Source: Pseudonocardiaceae bacterium YIM PH 21723 (GTDB lineage: Bacteria; Actinomycetota; Actinomycetes; Mycobacteriales; Pseudonocardiaceae). Taken from it: a DNA stretch of 64,000 nt. The translations under genes were made by a program, and so were the position numbers. Location of the stretch: assembly GCA_003600225.1 (NCBI GenBank), contig QZFT01000018.1, forward strand, positions 1-64,000, written 5' to 3'. Of the stretch, positions 24,220 to 32,400 are shown piece by piece (positions within the stretch are counted from its first letter, which is position 1; every line of letters begins with the position of its first letter). The notes beneath the pieces were generated by a model, which was not told the origin of the DNA, searched no databases, and worked only from the letters and a program-made list of their open reading frames with translations.

Positions 24220-25741
24220 TTCTGCGGCCGGGAGCGGGCGGCGTCTGCGTGTGACGCCGCCCGCGCACCCCGCCCGCCAACGTCCCAAACCTCTGGGCGT
24301 CGCCAACGACGGGACGCCGATGCTGCTCGGCCTGTCGGCAGCCGACGCCCGGCACCATCTGCACGTCGCCGGAGTAACCGGCGTCGGCAAGTCCACCTGG
24401 CTCGCTCACCACGTCCTCGGTGAAGCCGAAGCGGGCCGGGGGGTCGTGCTGATCGACTGTCAGGGAGACATCTCCAACCTCGTCCTGGAGCGGCTTCCCG
24501 CGCGGTGCGGGAAGCGGCTCGTGCTGATCGACCCGGCGGAGATCGACGCCCCAGCGGCCTGGAACGCCCTTGCGCCCGGTTCGGGCGGTGGTGATCTGGC
24601 CGCGCGCGAGCTGGCGGCCGAGAACCTGGTTGGGGTGTTCCGGCAGCTGTATCACCAGTGGTGGGGACCGCGCATGGATGACCTGATGCGAGGCGCCTGC
24701 CTGACCTTGGCCCGTAAGCCGGGCAGCACTCTGGCGGACGTGACAAGGCTGCTCTACAGCCCGGGATTTCGGCGAGCGTTCCTGGCTGAGCACGGTGAAC
24801 CGGAAGGCCTGGACGGTTTCTGGTCGGGGTTCGAGACGATGACTGACACCCAGCGCACCCAACTGTGCGCTCCGGTCGTCTCCCGATTGCGCGGCATCCT
24901 GGCCCGCCGGTTCGCCCGGGATCTGCTCGGCAGTCCCGTCTCGACCATCAACCTTGCCGAGATCCTCGACGGCGGTGTGCTGATCGCCCGGCTACCGAAA
25001 GGAGAAATCGGCGAAGGCACCGCACAACTGGTCGGCTCGCTCTTGCTATCTGGATTATGGAACGAGATCAAACGTCGCGCTGCGCTCCCGCAGGAAGCAC
25101 GACCGGACGCCACAATTGTGGTCGACGAATGCCACAACTTCCTGAATCTGCCCATCGGCATGGATGTGGTTCTCGCCGAGGCACGCGGCTATCGAGTGTC
25201 CCTGGTGCTGGCTCACCAGAATCTGGCGCAGCTACCGCCGGATGTCCGGGAAGCGATCAACGCGAATGCCCGCAACAAGATCTACTTCACGGTGTCGCCG
25301 GACGATGCGGCGAAGCTGGTCCGGCACGTTGAGCCGGACCTGACCGATCGGGATCTGTCCGCGCGGCCGTCGTATCAAGTGGTGGCCAGGATCGTGAACA
25401 ACGGCCATACGGTGCGCCCGTTCACCTTCGACACCATGCCCTTGCCCCTGGCCATACCGGGCAGAGCGCAAGAGCTACGCGCGGCTGCCAGGCAGCGAGC
25501 GGGTTTGTCTCGGGCGCAACGTGAGGCGCTGGCAACCCGGCGGGCCGTGGATCGCAGTCCTGAAGCTGATCACTTGCGTTCTGGGACCGGCAGTTCACTC
25601 GGCAGTTCTGTCGGCAGTTCACAGGGCAGTTCACCCGGCGCCTTAAAGCTGCCGGGTGAACTGCCGGGCCTTGCCCCGCTGTATCCGCAGGAAAACCACG
25701 ATGGGGAGGGATCATGCGACGCGCCCGACTGGCTTCACTAG
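24206..25741 (+). CDS. HerA/VirD4-like DNA-transfer ATPase
   Basis: A 511-residue P-loop ATPase of the HerA/FtsK superfamily resembling coupling proteins that pump DNA. Walker A is GVTGVGKST (K62), Walker B is TIVVDECHNF (about residue 310). A TraM-recognition-like region follows (VLAEARGYRVSLVLAHQNLAQLPPDVREAINANARNKIYFTVSPDDAAKLV). ATG 24206 overlaps the previous gene by 14 nt. No membrane helix is seen, so anchoring probably depends on the upstream protein. The 3' end carries 12-bp-periodic DNA repeats encoding GSSx units plus a perfect palindrome, which may be a cis-acting DNA site within the gene. Confidence 0.85.
   Translation: MTRPDSAAGSGRRLRVTPPAHPARQRPKPLGVANDGTPMLLGLSAADARHHLHVAGVTGVGKSTWLAHHVLGEAEAGRGVVLIDCQGDISNLVLERLPARCGKRLVLIDPAEIDAPAAWNALAPGSGGGDLAARELAAENLVGVFRQLYHQWWGPRMDDLMRGACLTLARKPGSTLADVTRLLYSPGFRRAFLAEHGEPEGLDGFWSGFETMTDTQRTQLCAPVVSRLRGILARRFARDLLGSPVSTINLAEILDGGVLIARLPKGEIGEGTAQLVGSLLLSGLWNEIKRRAALPQEARPDATIVVDECHNFLNLPIGMDVVLAEARGYRVSLVLAHQNLAQLPPDVREAINANARNKIYFTVSPDDAAKLVRHVEPDLTDRDLSARPSYQVVARIVNNGHTVRPFTFDTMPLPLAIPGRAQELRAAARQRAGLSRAQREALATRRAVDRSPEADHLRSGTGSSLGSSVGSSQGSSPGALKLPGELPGLAPLYPQENHDGEGSCDAPDWLH
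25589..25665. repeat. Iterated GGCAGTTC plus 15-bp palindrome, candidate transfer site
   Basis: GGCAGTTC occurs at 25589, 25601, 25613 and 25625, exactly every 12 bp. The last copy begins the arm GGCAGTTCACCCGGC (25625-25639), whose perfect inverse lies at 25651-25665 across an 11-nt loop. It sits at the 3' end of the ATPase gene. This layout recalls clt loci bound by TraB in streptomycete plasmids. Confidence 0.6.
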
Positions 25742-26643
25742 CCACCAATAACACCCTCACGATCAGCCCCGGCGGCCTTGCGGCTGCCGTCGACGGTCAG
25801 CGGATGCTGACCGATCGCGACCGCCACATCATCAGCCTGCTGGCTGATCATCAGGTGCTCACTACTGACCAGATTGCCCGGCTGGCCTTCACCAACGTGA
25901 TCACCGCACAGCACCGTCTGAGTCTGCTGACCGGACGCGCGATCCTGGCCCGGTTCCGGCGCTGTCAGCGTCCCGGGACGCAGGCGTGGCGCTACACGCT
26001 CGGGATCAACGGCGCGCTGATCCATGCCGCGAGCAGCGGCCAACCATTGCCGCGTCCGGCGACCGTGACGGAGAAGGTCCTCTCACTCGCCGAATCGCCA
26101 AAGCTGAGCCACCTGCTTGGCACGAACGAGTTCTTCGTCCGGCTCCATCAGGGCCTGGCGGACACCGGATGGAGCCTGGCGGAATGGTGGCCTGAGAAGC
26201 GCGTCTCATCGACTCTCAACGGCGTTGCCCGGCCGGACGCATACGGGGAAGTCGCCAGCGATTCCGGATCAGTCGGATTCTTCCTGGAATACGACAACGG
26301 CACCGAGACCATTGCTCGCGTTGTCGAGAAACTGGACGGCTATGCCGACCTGGCGAAAGCGGACATCGTCAAGCCGATCCTGTTCGTGGTGCCCGGAGAT
26401 GTCCGTGAGCACAACCTCCGGGATCGGCTCACCCGGCACACCGCCGGCCTCCCGGTGGCGACAGCGAGCCTGGACCGGATCACCGAGCGAAGCCCGCTCG
26501 AACCGGTATGGCGCTGCGCTGGCGTGAGTCGCCCGCTGAGCCTGCCGGAGCTTGCCCGGCTCCCAGCGGGCCGGACGGCACCCGCGCGCCGTAGCGCTGA
26601 CCACCAACGTCCCGGTTCCACCTATCGAAGGGAGATCGCCTGA
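25714..26643 (+). CDS. Replication-relaxation family protein
   Basis: A 309-residue protein of the type annotated replication-relaxation in actinobacterial elements. After a short N-terminus, a winged-helix-like domain is visible (LTDRDRHIISLLADHQVLTTDQIARLAFTNVITAQHRLSLLTGRAILARFRR, about residues 32-84), then SHLLGTNEFFVRLHQGL, WWPEKRV, and a nuclease-like acidic motif VARPDAYGEV ... GFFLEYDNGTE with VVEKLDGYADL. GGGAGGGATC precedes the ATG. It overlaps the end of the ATPase gene by 28 nt. It probably takes part in plasmid-like replication or transfer; no active site is proven. Confidence 0.82.
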   Translation: MRRARLASLATNNTLTISPGGLAAAVDGQRMLTDRDRHIISLLADHQVLTTDQIARLAFTNVITAQHRLSLLTGRAILARFRRCQRPGTQAWRYTLGINGALIHAASSGQPLPRPATVTEKVLSLAESPKLSHLLGTNEFFVRLHQGLADTGWSLAEWWPEKRVSSTLNGVARPDAYGEVASDSGSVGFFLEYDNGTETIARVVEKLDGYADLAKADIVKPILFVVPGDVREHNLRDRLTRHTAGLPVATASLDRITERSPLEPVWRCAGVSRPLSLPELARLPAGRTAPARRSADHQRPGSTYRREIA

Positions 26644-26689
26644 CCACACCCCCGTTGATCAACCGCTCGCACTACCGAAAGAGTCGCTG

Positions 26690-27133
26690 ATGCCATCCAC
26701 GCCACATCATGATCACAGGTCATCGGCCCATTCCCAGAAGGCGAATAACAGCAATAGCGAACTCAGCAACGATCAACCTTCCGCCGATCCGGTTTTCTCT
26801 CCGGGACGGCTCCGGGGTTACCGGCACACGTACGGCTTCAGCCGTGAACGCTTCGCCGCAGCCGCCGGAATCAATCCCGCGACCTACACCGCCTACGAGA
26901 AAGGAGAATCAACACCGGACGCCGCCACACTGGCCACGATCACCGAGCTACTCGGGGTACCGGTGTCGGCGTTGCTCGGACCGCCGTACGCGTGCACTTC
27001 GCGGGAGTTCTGGCACGTGATCTGCGCGGGCATGTCACCGATGACCGAGCAAGAGATCCACACCGTGGCCAGCGTGATGCACCGGGTCGATCGACAACGC
27101 GCCCGCGCCAGCGGGCAGGCCGACGCAGCCTAG
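26690..27133 (+). CDS. XRE-family helix-turn-helix protein
   Basis: A 147-residue protein with a polar, disordered N-terminus (about 40 residues, His/Ser/Asn-rich) and a clear helix-turn-helix (FSPGRLRGYRHTYGFSRERFAAAAGINPATYTAYEKGESTPDAATLATITELLGVPVSALLG). The C-terminal tail has a further helical pair. ATG 26690 follows GAAAGAG. It lies 46 bp after the replication-relaxation gene, so may be the fifth gene of the plus-strand set and its repressor. Confidence 0.8.
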   Translation: MPSTPHHDHRSSAHSQKANNSNSELSNDQPSADPVFSPGRLRGYRHTYGFSRERFAAAAGINPATYTAYEKGESTPDAATLATITELLGVPVSALLGPPYACTSREFWHVICAGMSPMTEQEIHTVASVMHRVDRQRARASGQADAA

Positions 27134-27150
27134 AAGCGGTCGGAGCGCAC

Positions 27151-27189
27151 AGGTCAGGGGTAGATGCCACCAGCATCTACCCCTGACCT
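27151..27189. terminator. Bidirectional terminator, 17-bp perfect stem
   Basis: AGGTCAGGGGTAGATGC (27151-27167) and its exact inverse (27173-27189) surround a 5-nt loop, between the convergent XRE and recombinase genes. Confidence 0.8.
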
Positions 27190-27214
27190 CTGTCCTCCGG
27201 CCGCTGATACGCAC

Positions 27215-28759
27215 CTACCGACGCCACCAGCCATCCACCGATATGTTCGGGGTTTCGACGTGCCGGACACGTTCAGCATCGAACACCCGGCGGGCTCTGC
27301 CCTCATGCTTGTCGATCACCATCTGATCGCGTCCCAGAGCCGTGATCAGCATGCCTCGCTTCGCGGCGACATCGCCGTCGTTCCACTGGCGCGTCACCTC
27401 TTCCACGGTCTGTGGCTTCACCGGTCCCTCCGGGTTCCCATCGGACAGCGACTCAAGCTCAGCGGTCAGCCGGGCAAGATCCCTGCTCAGCGGCTCCATC
27501 GCCTCCTCGAACGCACCCAGGGTCATCTGCCGCCGTCCTACACGAGCGGACAGCGATTTCTGAATCGCCTCGCAATCTTGGATCTCCCGGTTGACCTGGC
27601 CGAGACGATCAGCCACCTGTTCACGGGCCCTGGTGATCGCTTGGGCATGCCGGACGTCGGTCAGCCGAGCGACTGTGAACTCGAACAGTTCGTGATCAAC
27701 CTTCCGCACATCGGCGTAGACGTGCCCGCACCCGCGTCGGTGCGTGCTGCACCCGTAGGTACGGCGCTTGGTGCCGTCCTTATAGAACTCACCGCTCATC
27801 GAACGCGCCGACAGCTTCGTGCCGCACTCGCCACACCGCACGATGCCCGTGCCGATATACCGCTCACCGACCACCCTGCCCCGGCTCCGCGACGCGAACA
27901 GCGCACGCAACCGCTGATGCACCTCAGGATCAACAATCGGGTCCCCAGCCAGCCTTCCGACCGGCTTGCCCTCGTGCTCGATCACACCGCCCAGAACGGA
28001 GCGCTTCAAGGTCTCCCGCACACTCACCGACACCCACTCGTTGCCGACGGCACTCCGCAGTCCGGCGGCGTTCCACTCCCGAACGACCTGACCGACTGTG
28101 CCCCCGGTGAGCAGCAACTCAGTCGCATCGCGGATCGCCTGACGTTCCCGCTCCACCAATTCATCGGGCACCATCGGCCGATCCTTATTCGTCTGCCCCT
28201 TGCCCGGCTCCCAAACCCTGTCCTTGCCAGGGAAGCCGAACATGCGCGCCCCACCAGCGACCCGGCCCGACTCACGGAACGTGCTGAACCGCCGCTTGAT
28301 CCGCCGTGAGGTGTCGTCAGAAGAACGGGCGGCGTGAGCGACCTCGATCCGCAGGATGAAGCGGTCATCCGGATCGGACAGATCCCGCGCCCCGTGAGCG
28401 GAGTAGACCATCACTCCGCGCTCGCCAAGTTCGATCAACTTCTCCAGGTCACGGGGCTGACGGAACAGGCGATCGGTGTGCCACACGACCACACCATCGG
28501 ACTCGCCGGACTCCACCCGCTCAAGCAGCTTCTCCCAGTCCGGCCGCCGCACCCCACGCCGCCACGCCGACAAACCGTCTTTCAGCTCAAGCCCCAGGGT
28601 GGCGCCGACCCGCTCGACCACCTTGCGATTGTCGGCCCACTGGGTCTCGATCTTCTCCAGTTCACCCGTCTCTGGAACCCTCGACAAGCGACCGTAGGAA
28701 TCCAACACCGGTCGCCGCTTACTGTCTTGACCTGCACTAACATCTCGTTTGTGACCCAT
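27215..28759 (-). CDS. Large serine recombinase (integrase)
   Basis: A 514-residue site-specific recombinase that likely integrates and excises the element. The resolvase domain carries the catalytic S26 in YGRLSR, then VVVWHTDRLFRQPRDLEKLI (about residues 89-108) and the helix with SSDDTSRRIKRRF. A recombinase domain follows (GFPGKDRVWEPG; WNAAGLRSAVGNEW), then a zinc ribbon (CGECGTKL ... CSTHRRGCGH, about 310-350) and a coiled-coil region rich in Leu/Glu/Arg (about 365-440). Length and order match phage and ICE integrases. No recombination directionality factor was recognised; the small XRE protein is a candidate. A palindrome covers its start codon. Confidence 0.93.
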   Translation of the reverse strand: MGHKRDVSAGQDSKRRPVLDSYGRLSRVPETGELEKIETQWADNRKVVERVGATLGLELKDGLSAWRRGVRRPDWEKLLERVESGESDGVVVWHTDRLFRQPRDLEKLIELGERGVMVYSAHGARDLSDPDDRFILRIEVAHAARSSDDTSRRIKRRFSTFRESGRVAGGARMFGFPGKDRVWEPGKGQTNKDRPMVPDELVERERQAIRDATELLLTGGTVGQVVREWNAAGLRSAVGNEWVSVSVRETLKRSVLGGVIEHEGKPVGRLAGDPIVDPEVHQRLRALFASRSRGRVVGERYIGTGIVRCGECGTKLSARSMSGEFYKDGTKRRTYGCSTHRRGCGHVYADVRKVDHELFEFTVARLTDVRHAQAITRAREQVADRLGQVNREIQDCEAIQKSLSARVGRRQMTLGAFEEAMEPLSRDLARLTAELESLSDGNPEGPVKPQTVEEVTRQWNDGDVAAKRGMLITALGRDQMVIDKHEGRARRVFDAERVRHVETPNISVDGWWRR

Positions 28760-28764
28760 GTCAC
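28751..28764. promoter_or_regulatory. Palindrome over the recombinase start codon
   Basis: GTGAC-CCAT-GTCAC (28751-28764) centres on the recombinase ATG (28759-28757). It could be an autoregulatory operator or part of an attachment site. Confidence 0.4.
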
Positions 28765-28793
28765 CAGGTTATGCCTGCAAATGAGGTCCCGCC

Positions 28794-28834
28794 AATGTGG
28801 CTTCCGGTCGGATAGATCGAAGGGAAGCCACATT
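28794..28834. repeat. Palindrome at right border of the element
   Basis: AATGTGGCTTCC and GGAAGCCACATT form perfect 12-bp arms around a 17-nt loop. It lies 15 bp past the stop of the secreted-protein gene and so could end that transcript. It closely resembles the left-border palindrome at 19110-19155. Confidence 0.65.
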
Positions 28835-28848
28835 CAGCAGGGGTTCGG

Positions 28849-29295
28849 TCAGACGTTCTTGGTGTGGCCGTCGCAGGACGGGTCGCCGCCGTTGGGGCGG
28901 TCGAAGACGAACTTGAACTCGGCGTACCAGTCATCGCCGAACTTGATCGCCGGCTTGTTGCTCACCACGTGCGAACCGCGGCCGGGCTTGATGTTGTCGC
29001 CGGAGATGAAGGTGTCGTACGTCGGGTCGTTGCCGAACTTGTCGATCTTGATCCGGGCTTCCACGTTGCTCTGGTTCCCCAACTTGCCCGAGCTGCCCAG
29101 CTGCCACTTGTAGGTGTCGGGGTAGTCGTAGTTGCTCGCGCTGTGGTACTCGATCTCGTAGTTGGCGAAGTAGCCGTCATCGCTGCACGAGCCCTTGGAC
29201 GTCGCGGCGTTCGCGGTGGCGGGCAGGACCAGGACGGCCACGGCGAGGGCGGCGGTCACGGTGGCGCCCCGGGCGACGATGGACTTGATGGACAT
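28849..29295 (-). CDS. Small secreted protein, unknown function
   Basis: A 148-residue protein with a clear signal peptide (positive start MSIKSIVARGATV, hydrophobic core, cleavage expected after TANAA near residue 31). The mature part of about 117 residues is polar, has two Cys (SCSDDGYF and DPSCDG) likely to form a disulfide, and alternates aromatic and charged residues as in beta-sandwich proteins (YEIEYHSASNYDYPDTYKW; DDWYAEFKFVFDR). No family recognised. A good GCAAGGAGCAG site precedes ATG 29295. Its promoter shares a motif with the STAND gene and the secreted peptide gene on the far side. Confidence 0.8.
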   Translation of the reverse strand: MSIKSIVARGATVTAALAVAVLVLPATANAATSKGSCSDDGYFANYEIEYHSASNYDYPDTYKWQLGSSGKLGNQSNVEARIKIDKFGNDPTYDTFISGDNIKPGRGSHVVSNKPAIKFGDDWYAEFKFVFDRPNGGDPSCDGHTKNV

Positions 29296-29365
29296 GGCAT
29301 CTGCTCCTTGCGGAAATCGGTGATCCCCAGTGGGAGTGCCAGCGATCGGTGCTGGTCACACCCTC

Positions 29366-29388
29366 TGTCTAACCGGCTCCGATTTGTC
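29366..29388 (-). promoter_or_regulatory. Shared promoter motif upstream of the secreted-protein gene
   Basis: On the minus strand GACAAATCGG (29388-29379) is followed after 7 nt by TAGACA (29371-29366). The wider 18-bp block GTCGAAGCCGGACAAATC (29398-29381) is exactly repeated on the plus strand at 33194-33211. Confidence 0.6.
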
Positions 29389-29413
29389 CGGCTTCGACCT
29401 CCGCCGACAGGAC

Positions 29414-29438
29414 GACAAGTCCGGCCAAGAGATATAGC
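29414..29438 (+). promoter_or_regulatory. Shared promoter motif upstream of the STAND gene
   Basis: GACAAGTCCGG (29414-29424) followed after 8 nt by TATAGC (29433-29438), matching GACAAATCCGG-N6-TAGACA at 33204-33226 and its minus-strand relative. Confidence 0.45.
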
Positions 29439-29480
29439 GTGGGCGCACCGAGGGACACGTGCATCCAGGCAGGGGGATCG

Positions 29481-32400
29481 ATGAGGGGTCGGCCGGAGCG
29501 ACCGCTGGATCCGGCCGACGGGCCGGTGCAACGCCTGGCCTGGGAGCTGCGCCGGTTACGTGAGCAGGCGGGCAAAACCGGTTACCGGGCCATGGCGGGC
29601 AAGGCGCACTACTCCTCGACGACGCTGGCCGACGCGGCCAAGGGCGACCGGTTGCCGACCCTGGAGGTGACACTCGCCTACGCCGTCTGCTGCGGCGGCG
29701 ACCCCCAGGAATGGGAGCGCCGCTGGCGCGAGGCGTCGGCGGAGGTGTTCGCCCCCGCCGCCCTGGAGCCCGATCGGGAGGCCGCGCCCTACCTGGGGCT
29801 GGCCGGATTCGGCATCGAGGACGGTCCCCGGTTCTTCGGCCGCGATCGCCTCGTCACCGAGCTGGCGTCGCGGCTGAGCACCCATCGGATCCTGGTGGTC
29901 ATCGGCGCTTCCGGCAGCGGCAAGTCCTCGCTGCTGCGCGCCGGGCTCATCCCGGAACTCGCCGCCCGCGGCTGGCGCAGCGCCGTCGTGCTGCCGGACA
30001 CCCATCCGCTGGAATCCCTGGCGGTCCGGCTCGGCAGCCTGCTGAACCGGTCATCGGTGTCCACCCACGCCGAGCTGCTGGACCAGCCGCGCAACCTGGG
30101 CCTGCTGGTCAGAGAACTCCTCGTCGACGAGCCGGCGACCGCCGAACTGACGCTGGTGGTCGACCAGTTCGAGGAGATCTTCACGCTATGCCATGACGAG
30201 GCGGAGCGGTCCCGGTTCATCGCGACGCTGCTGGACACCGCGCGCGACCCGGCGAACCGGATGCGACTGGTCCTGGGCCTGCGCGCCGACTTCTACGGCC
30301 GCTGCAGCCAGGTGCCGGACCTGGTGAACGCGTTCCAGGACGCCCAGTTCCTGGTCGCGCCGATGACCGGCGAGGAACTGCGGCAGGCCATCACCGCGCC
30401 CGCGGTCGCCGCCGGGCTGATGGTGGAGAACGACCTGGTCGCCGCCATCCTGGAGGACGTCAGTGGGCAGCCGGGGGCGTTGCCGCTGATGTCGCACGCG
30501 TTGCTGGAGACCTGGTACCGCCGTCGTGGGACCGCCCTGACCCTGGTCGGCTACCGCAACGCCGGGGGAGTGCACGGCGCGATCGCGGACACCGCCGACA
30601 CGGTGTTCCACGAGCTGGACCTGCGGCAACAGCTGATCACCCGGAACATCTTCCTGCGGCTGACCGCGCTGGGCGAGGGCACCGAGGACACCCGGCGCCG
30701 GGTGGCCCGGTCGGAGCTCGGCGCGGACCCGGACACGGCCACCGTGCTGGACCGGTTGATCGCGGCCCGGCTGATCACCGCGCAGGACAACACCGTCGAG
30801 GTGGCGCACGAGGCGCTCATCCGGGGCTGGCCGCTGCTGTCCGGCTGGCTGGCGGAGAACCGGGAAGGCCTGCTCGCGCAGCGGCGGCTCACCGAGTCGG
30901 CCATCGAATGGGACCGCAACGGCCGGGCCACCGAGTTCCTGTACCGGGGCAGGCGGCTGGGCCGGTGGGACGACGCGGATCGCAGCGACCTGAACGAGCT
31001 CGAAACGGCCTTCCTCGCGGCGGGGTTCGCCGAACGGGAACGGGAACGGGATGAGACCCTGCACCGCTCCCGGCGGCTGACGTCCGCCCTGGTCGCGGTG
31101 ACCGTGGTGGTCGCGCTGCTCGCCCTGGTCGCGGTGTGGAACGCGGGCCGGGCCACCGAGGAACGCGATCAGTCCACCGCGGGCAAGCTGCTGGCCAACG
31201 CCCGTACTCAGCTGCAGGCCGATCCGGAACTGTCCATCCTGCTCGCCCGGCAGGCCCACGAACTGCTGCCCACGCCGGAGAGCGAGGTCGTGCTGCGCCA
31301 GGCGATCATGGAATCCCGGGTGCGGGCCCTGGTGCCGGGTAAGCACGGCGGATCGGTCAAAGGGATCGCGATCAGCCCGGGCGGCGAGCAGGTGGCGACC
31401 ACCGGGGTGAACGGCACCGTCCGCGTGTGGAAGCGGTCCGGGACCGGGGTGTCCACCCACGATCCGGTCGTCCTGGACGGTCATCGGGGCGAGGTGTGGA
31501 ATCCGGTGTTCAGTCCGGACGGGAAACTCCTCGCGACCCCCGGGCAGGATGCCACCGCGCGGATCTGGGACTGGCGATCCGGGAAGCAGGTGACCCTTAC
31601 CGGGCACTCGCAACCGGTGATGAACGTGGCGTTCTCCGGCGACGGCGCCCGCCTGGTCACGGCGAGCCTGGACGGCACCGTCCGGGTGTGGGACGCCCGC
31701 GACGGGCGGCAACTCGCGGCTCTGGACCACGGTGGGGCGGCGGTCTGGTCGGTCGCGATCGCCGCGGACGGCCGGATCGCGAGCGGAACCGACGACGGGA
31801 TCATCCGGCTCTGGTCCCCGGCCGGTGCGGAGACCGGCAGGCTCACCGGTCACTCCGGTTCGGTGAAGAGCCTCAAGTTCAGCCCGGATTCCGCGTCGCT
31901 GGCCAGCGGCGGGGACGACGGCACCGTGCGGGTGTGGGACCCGGCGGGCGGACGGGCACCGCTGGTGCTGCGCGAAGCCCAGGGCACCGTGGAGACGGTG
32001 TCCTTCGACCCGGCGGGTCAGCGGATCGCCGGGTCGGGCCAGGACGGCGTGGTGCGGATCTGGAATGTCGCGAACCCCGGCCCGGCGCTGGCGTTGCGCG
32101 GCCACCGCGGTGAGGTGTGGGGCATCGGATTCGATCCACGGCACCCGGTACTGGCCAGCGCCGGGTCCGACGGCACGTTCCGGTTCTGGGAGATCGGTGC
32201 GCCCGGGGATCCGCAGCGGCTGCTGCCGCTGGAGAGCAAACCGCTGTACTTCGACGTCAGCCCGGACGGGCGGCGGGCGATCACCGGGGACGACGCCGGC
32301 GTGGTGCGGGTCTGGGATCTGGACCGGCCCGGGCCGAAGGCGTTCCAGCGATTCCCCGGCTGGGTGACCGGACTCGCGTTCCAGCCGCACAGCCGCCGGG

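Larger units (their letters stand above)
19156..28793. mobile_element. Integrated element with serine recombinase and transfer-type ATPase
   Basis: About 9.6 kb with two XRE-type regulators and a DUF5753-type regulator, a coupled four-gene transfer/replication set on the plus strand and a large serine recombinase at the right end. Codon choice here is looser (more A and T) than in the flanks, and intergenic spaces are longer. Similar palindromes lie at both borders. It could be an integrative conjugative or mobilisable element; no relaxase was recognised. The borders are approximate. Confidence 0.7.

Noticed and set aside
30186-32390. 734-codon minus-strand frame inside the STAND gene
   Set aside because: It is a high-GC shadow: the plus strand encodes clear Walker motifs and WD40 repeats through the same region.
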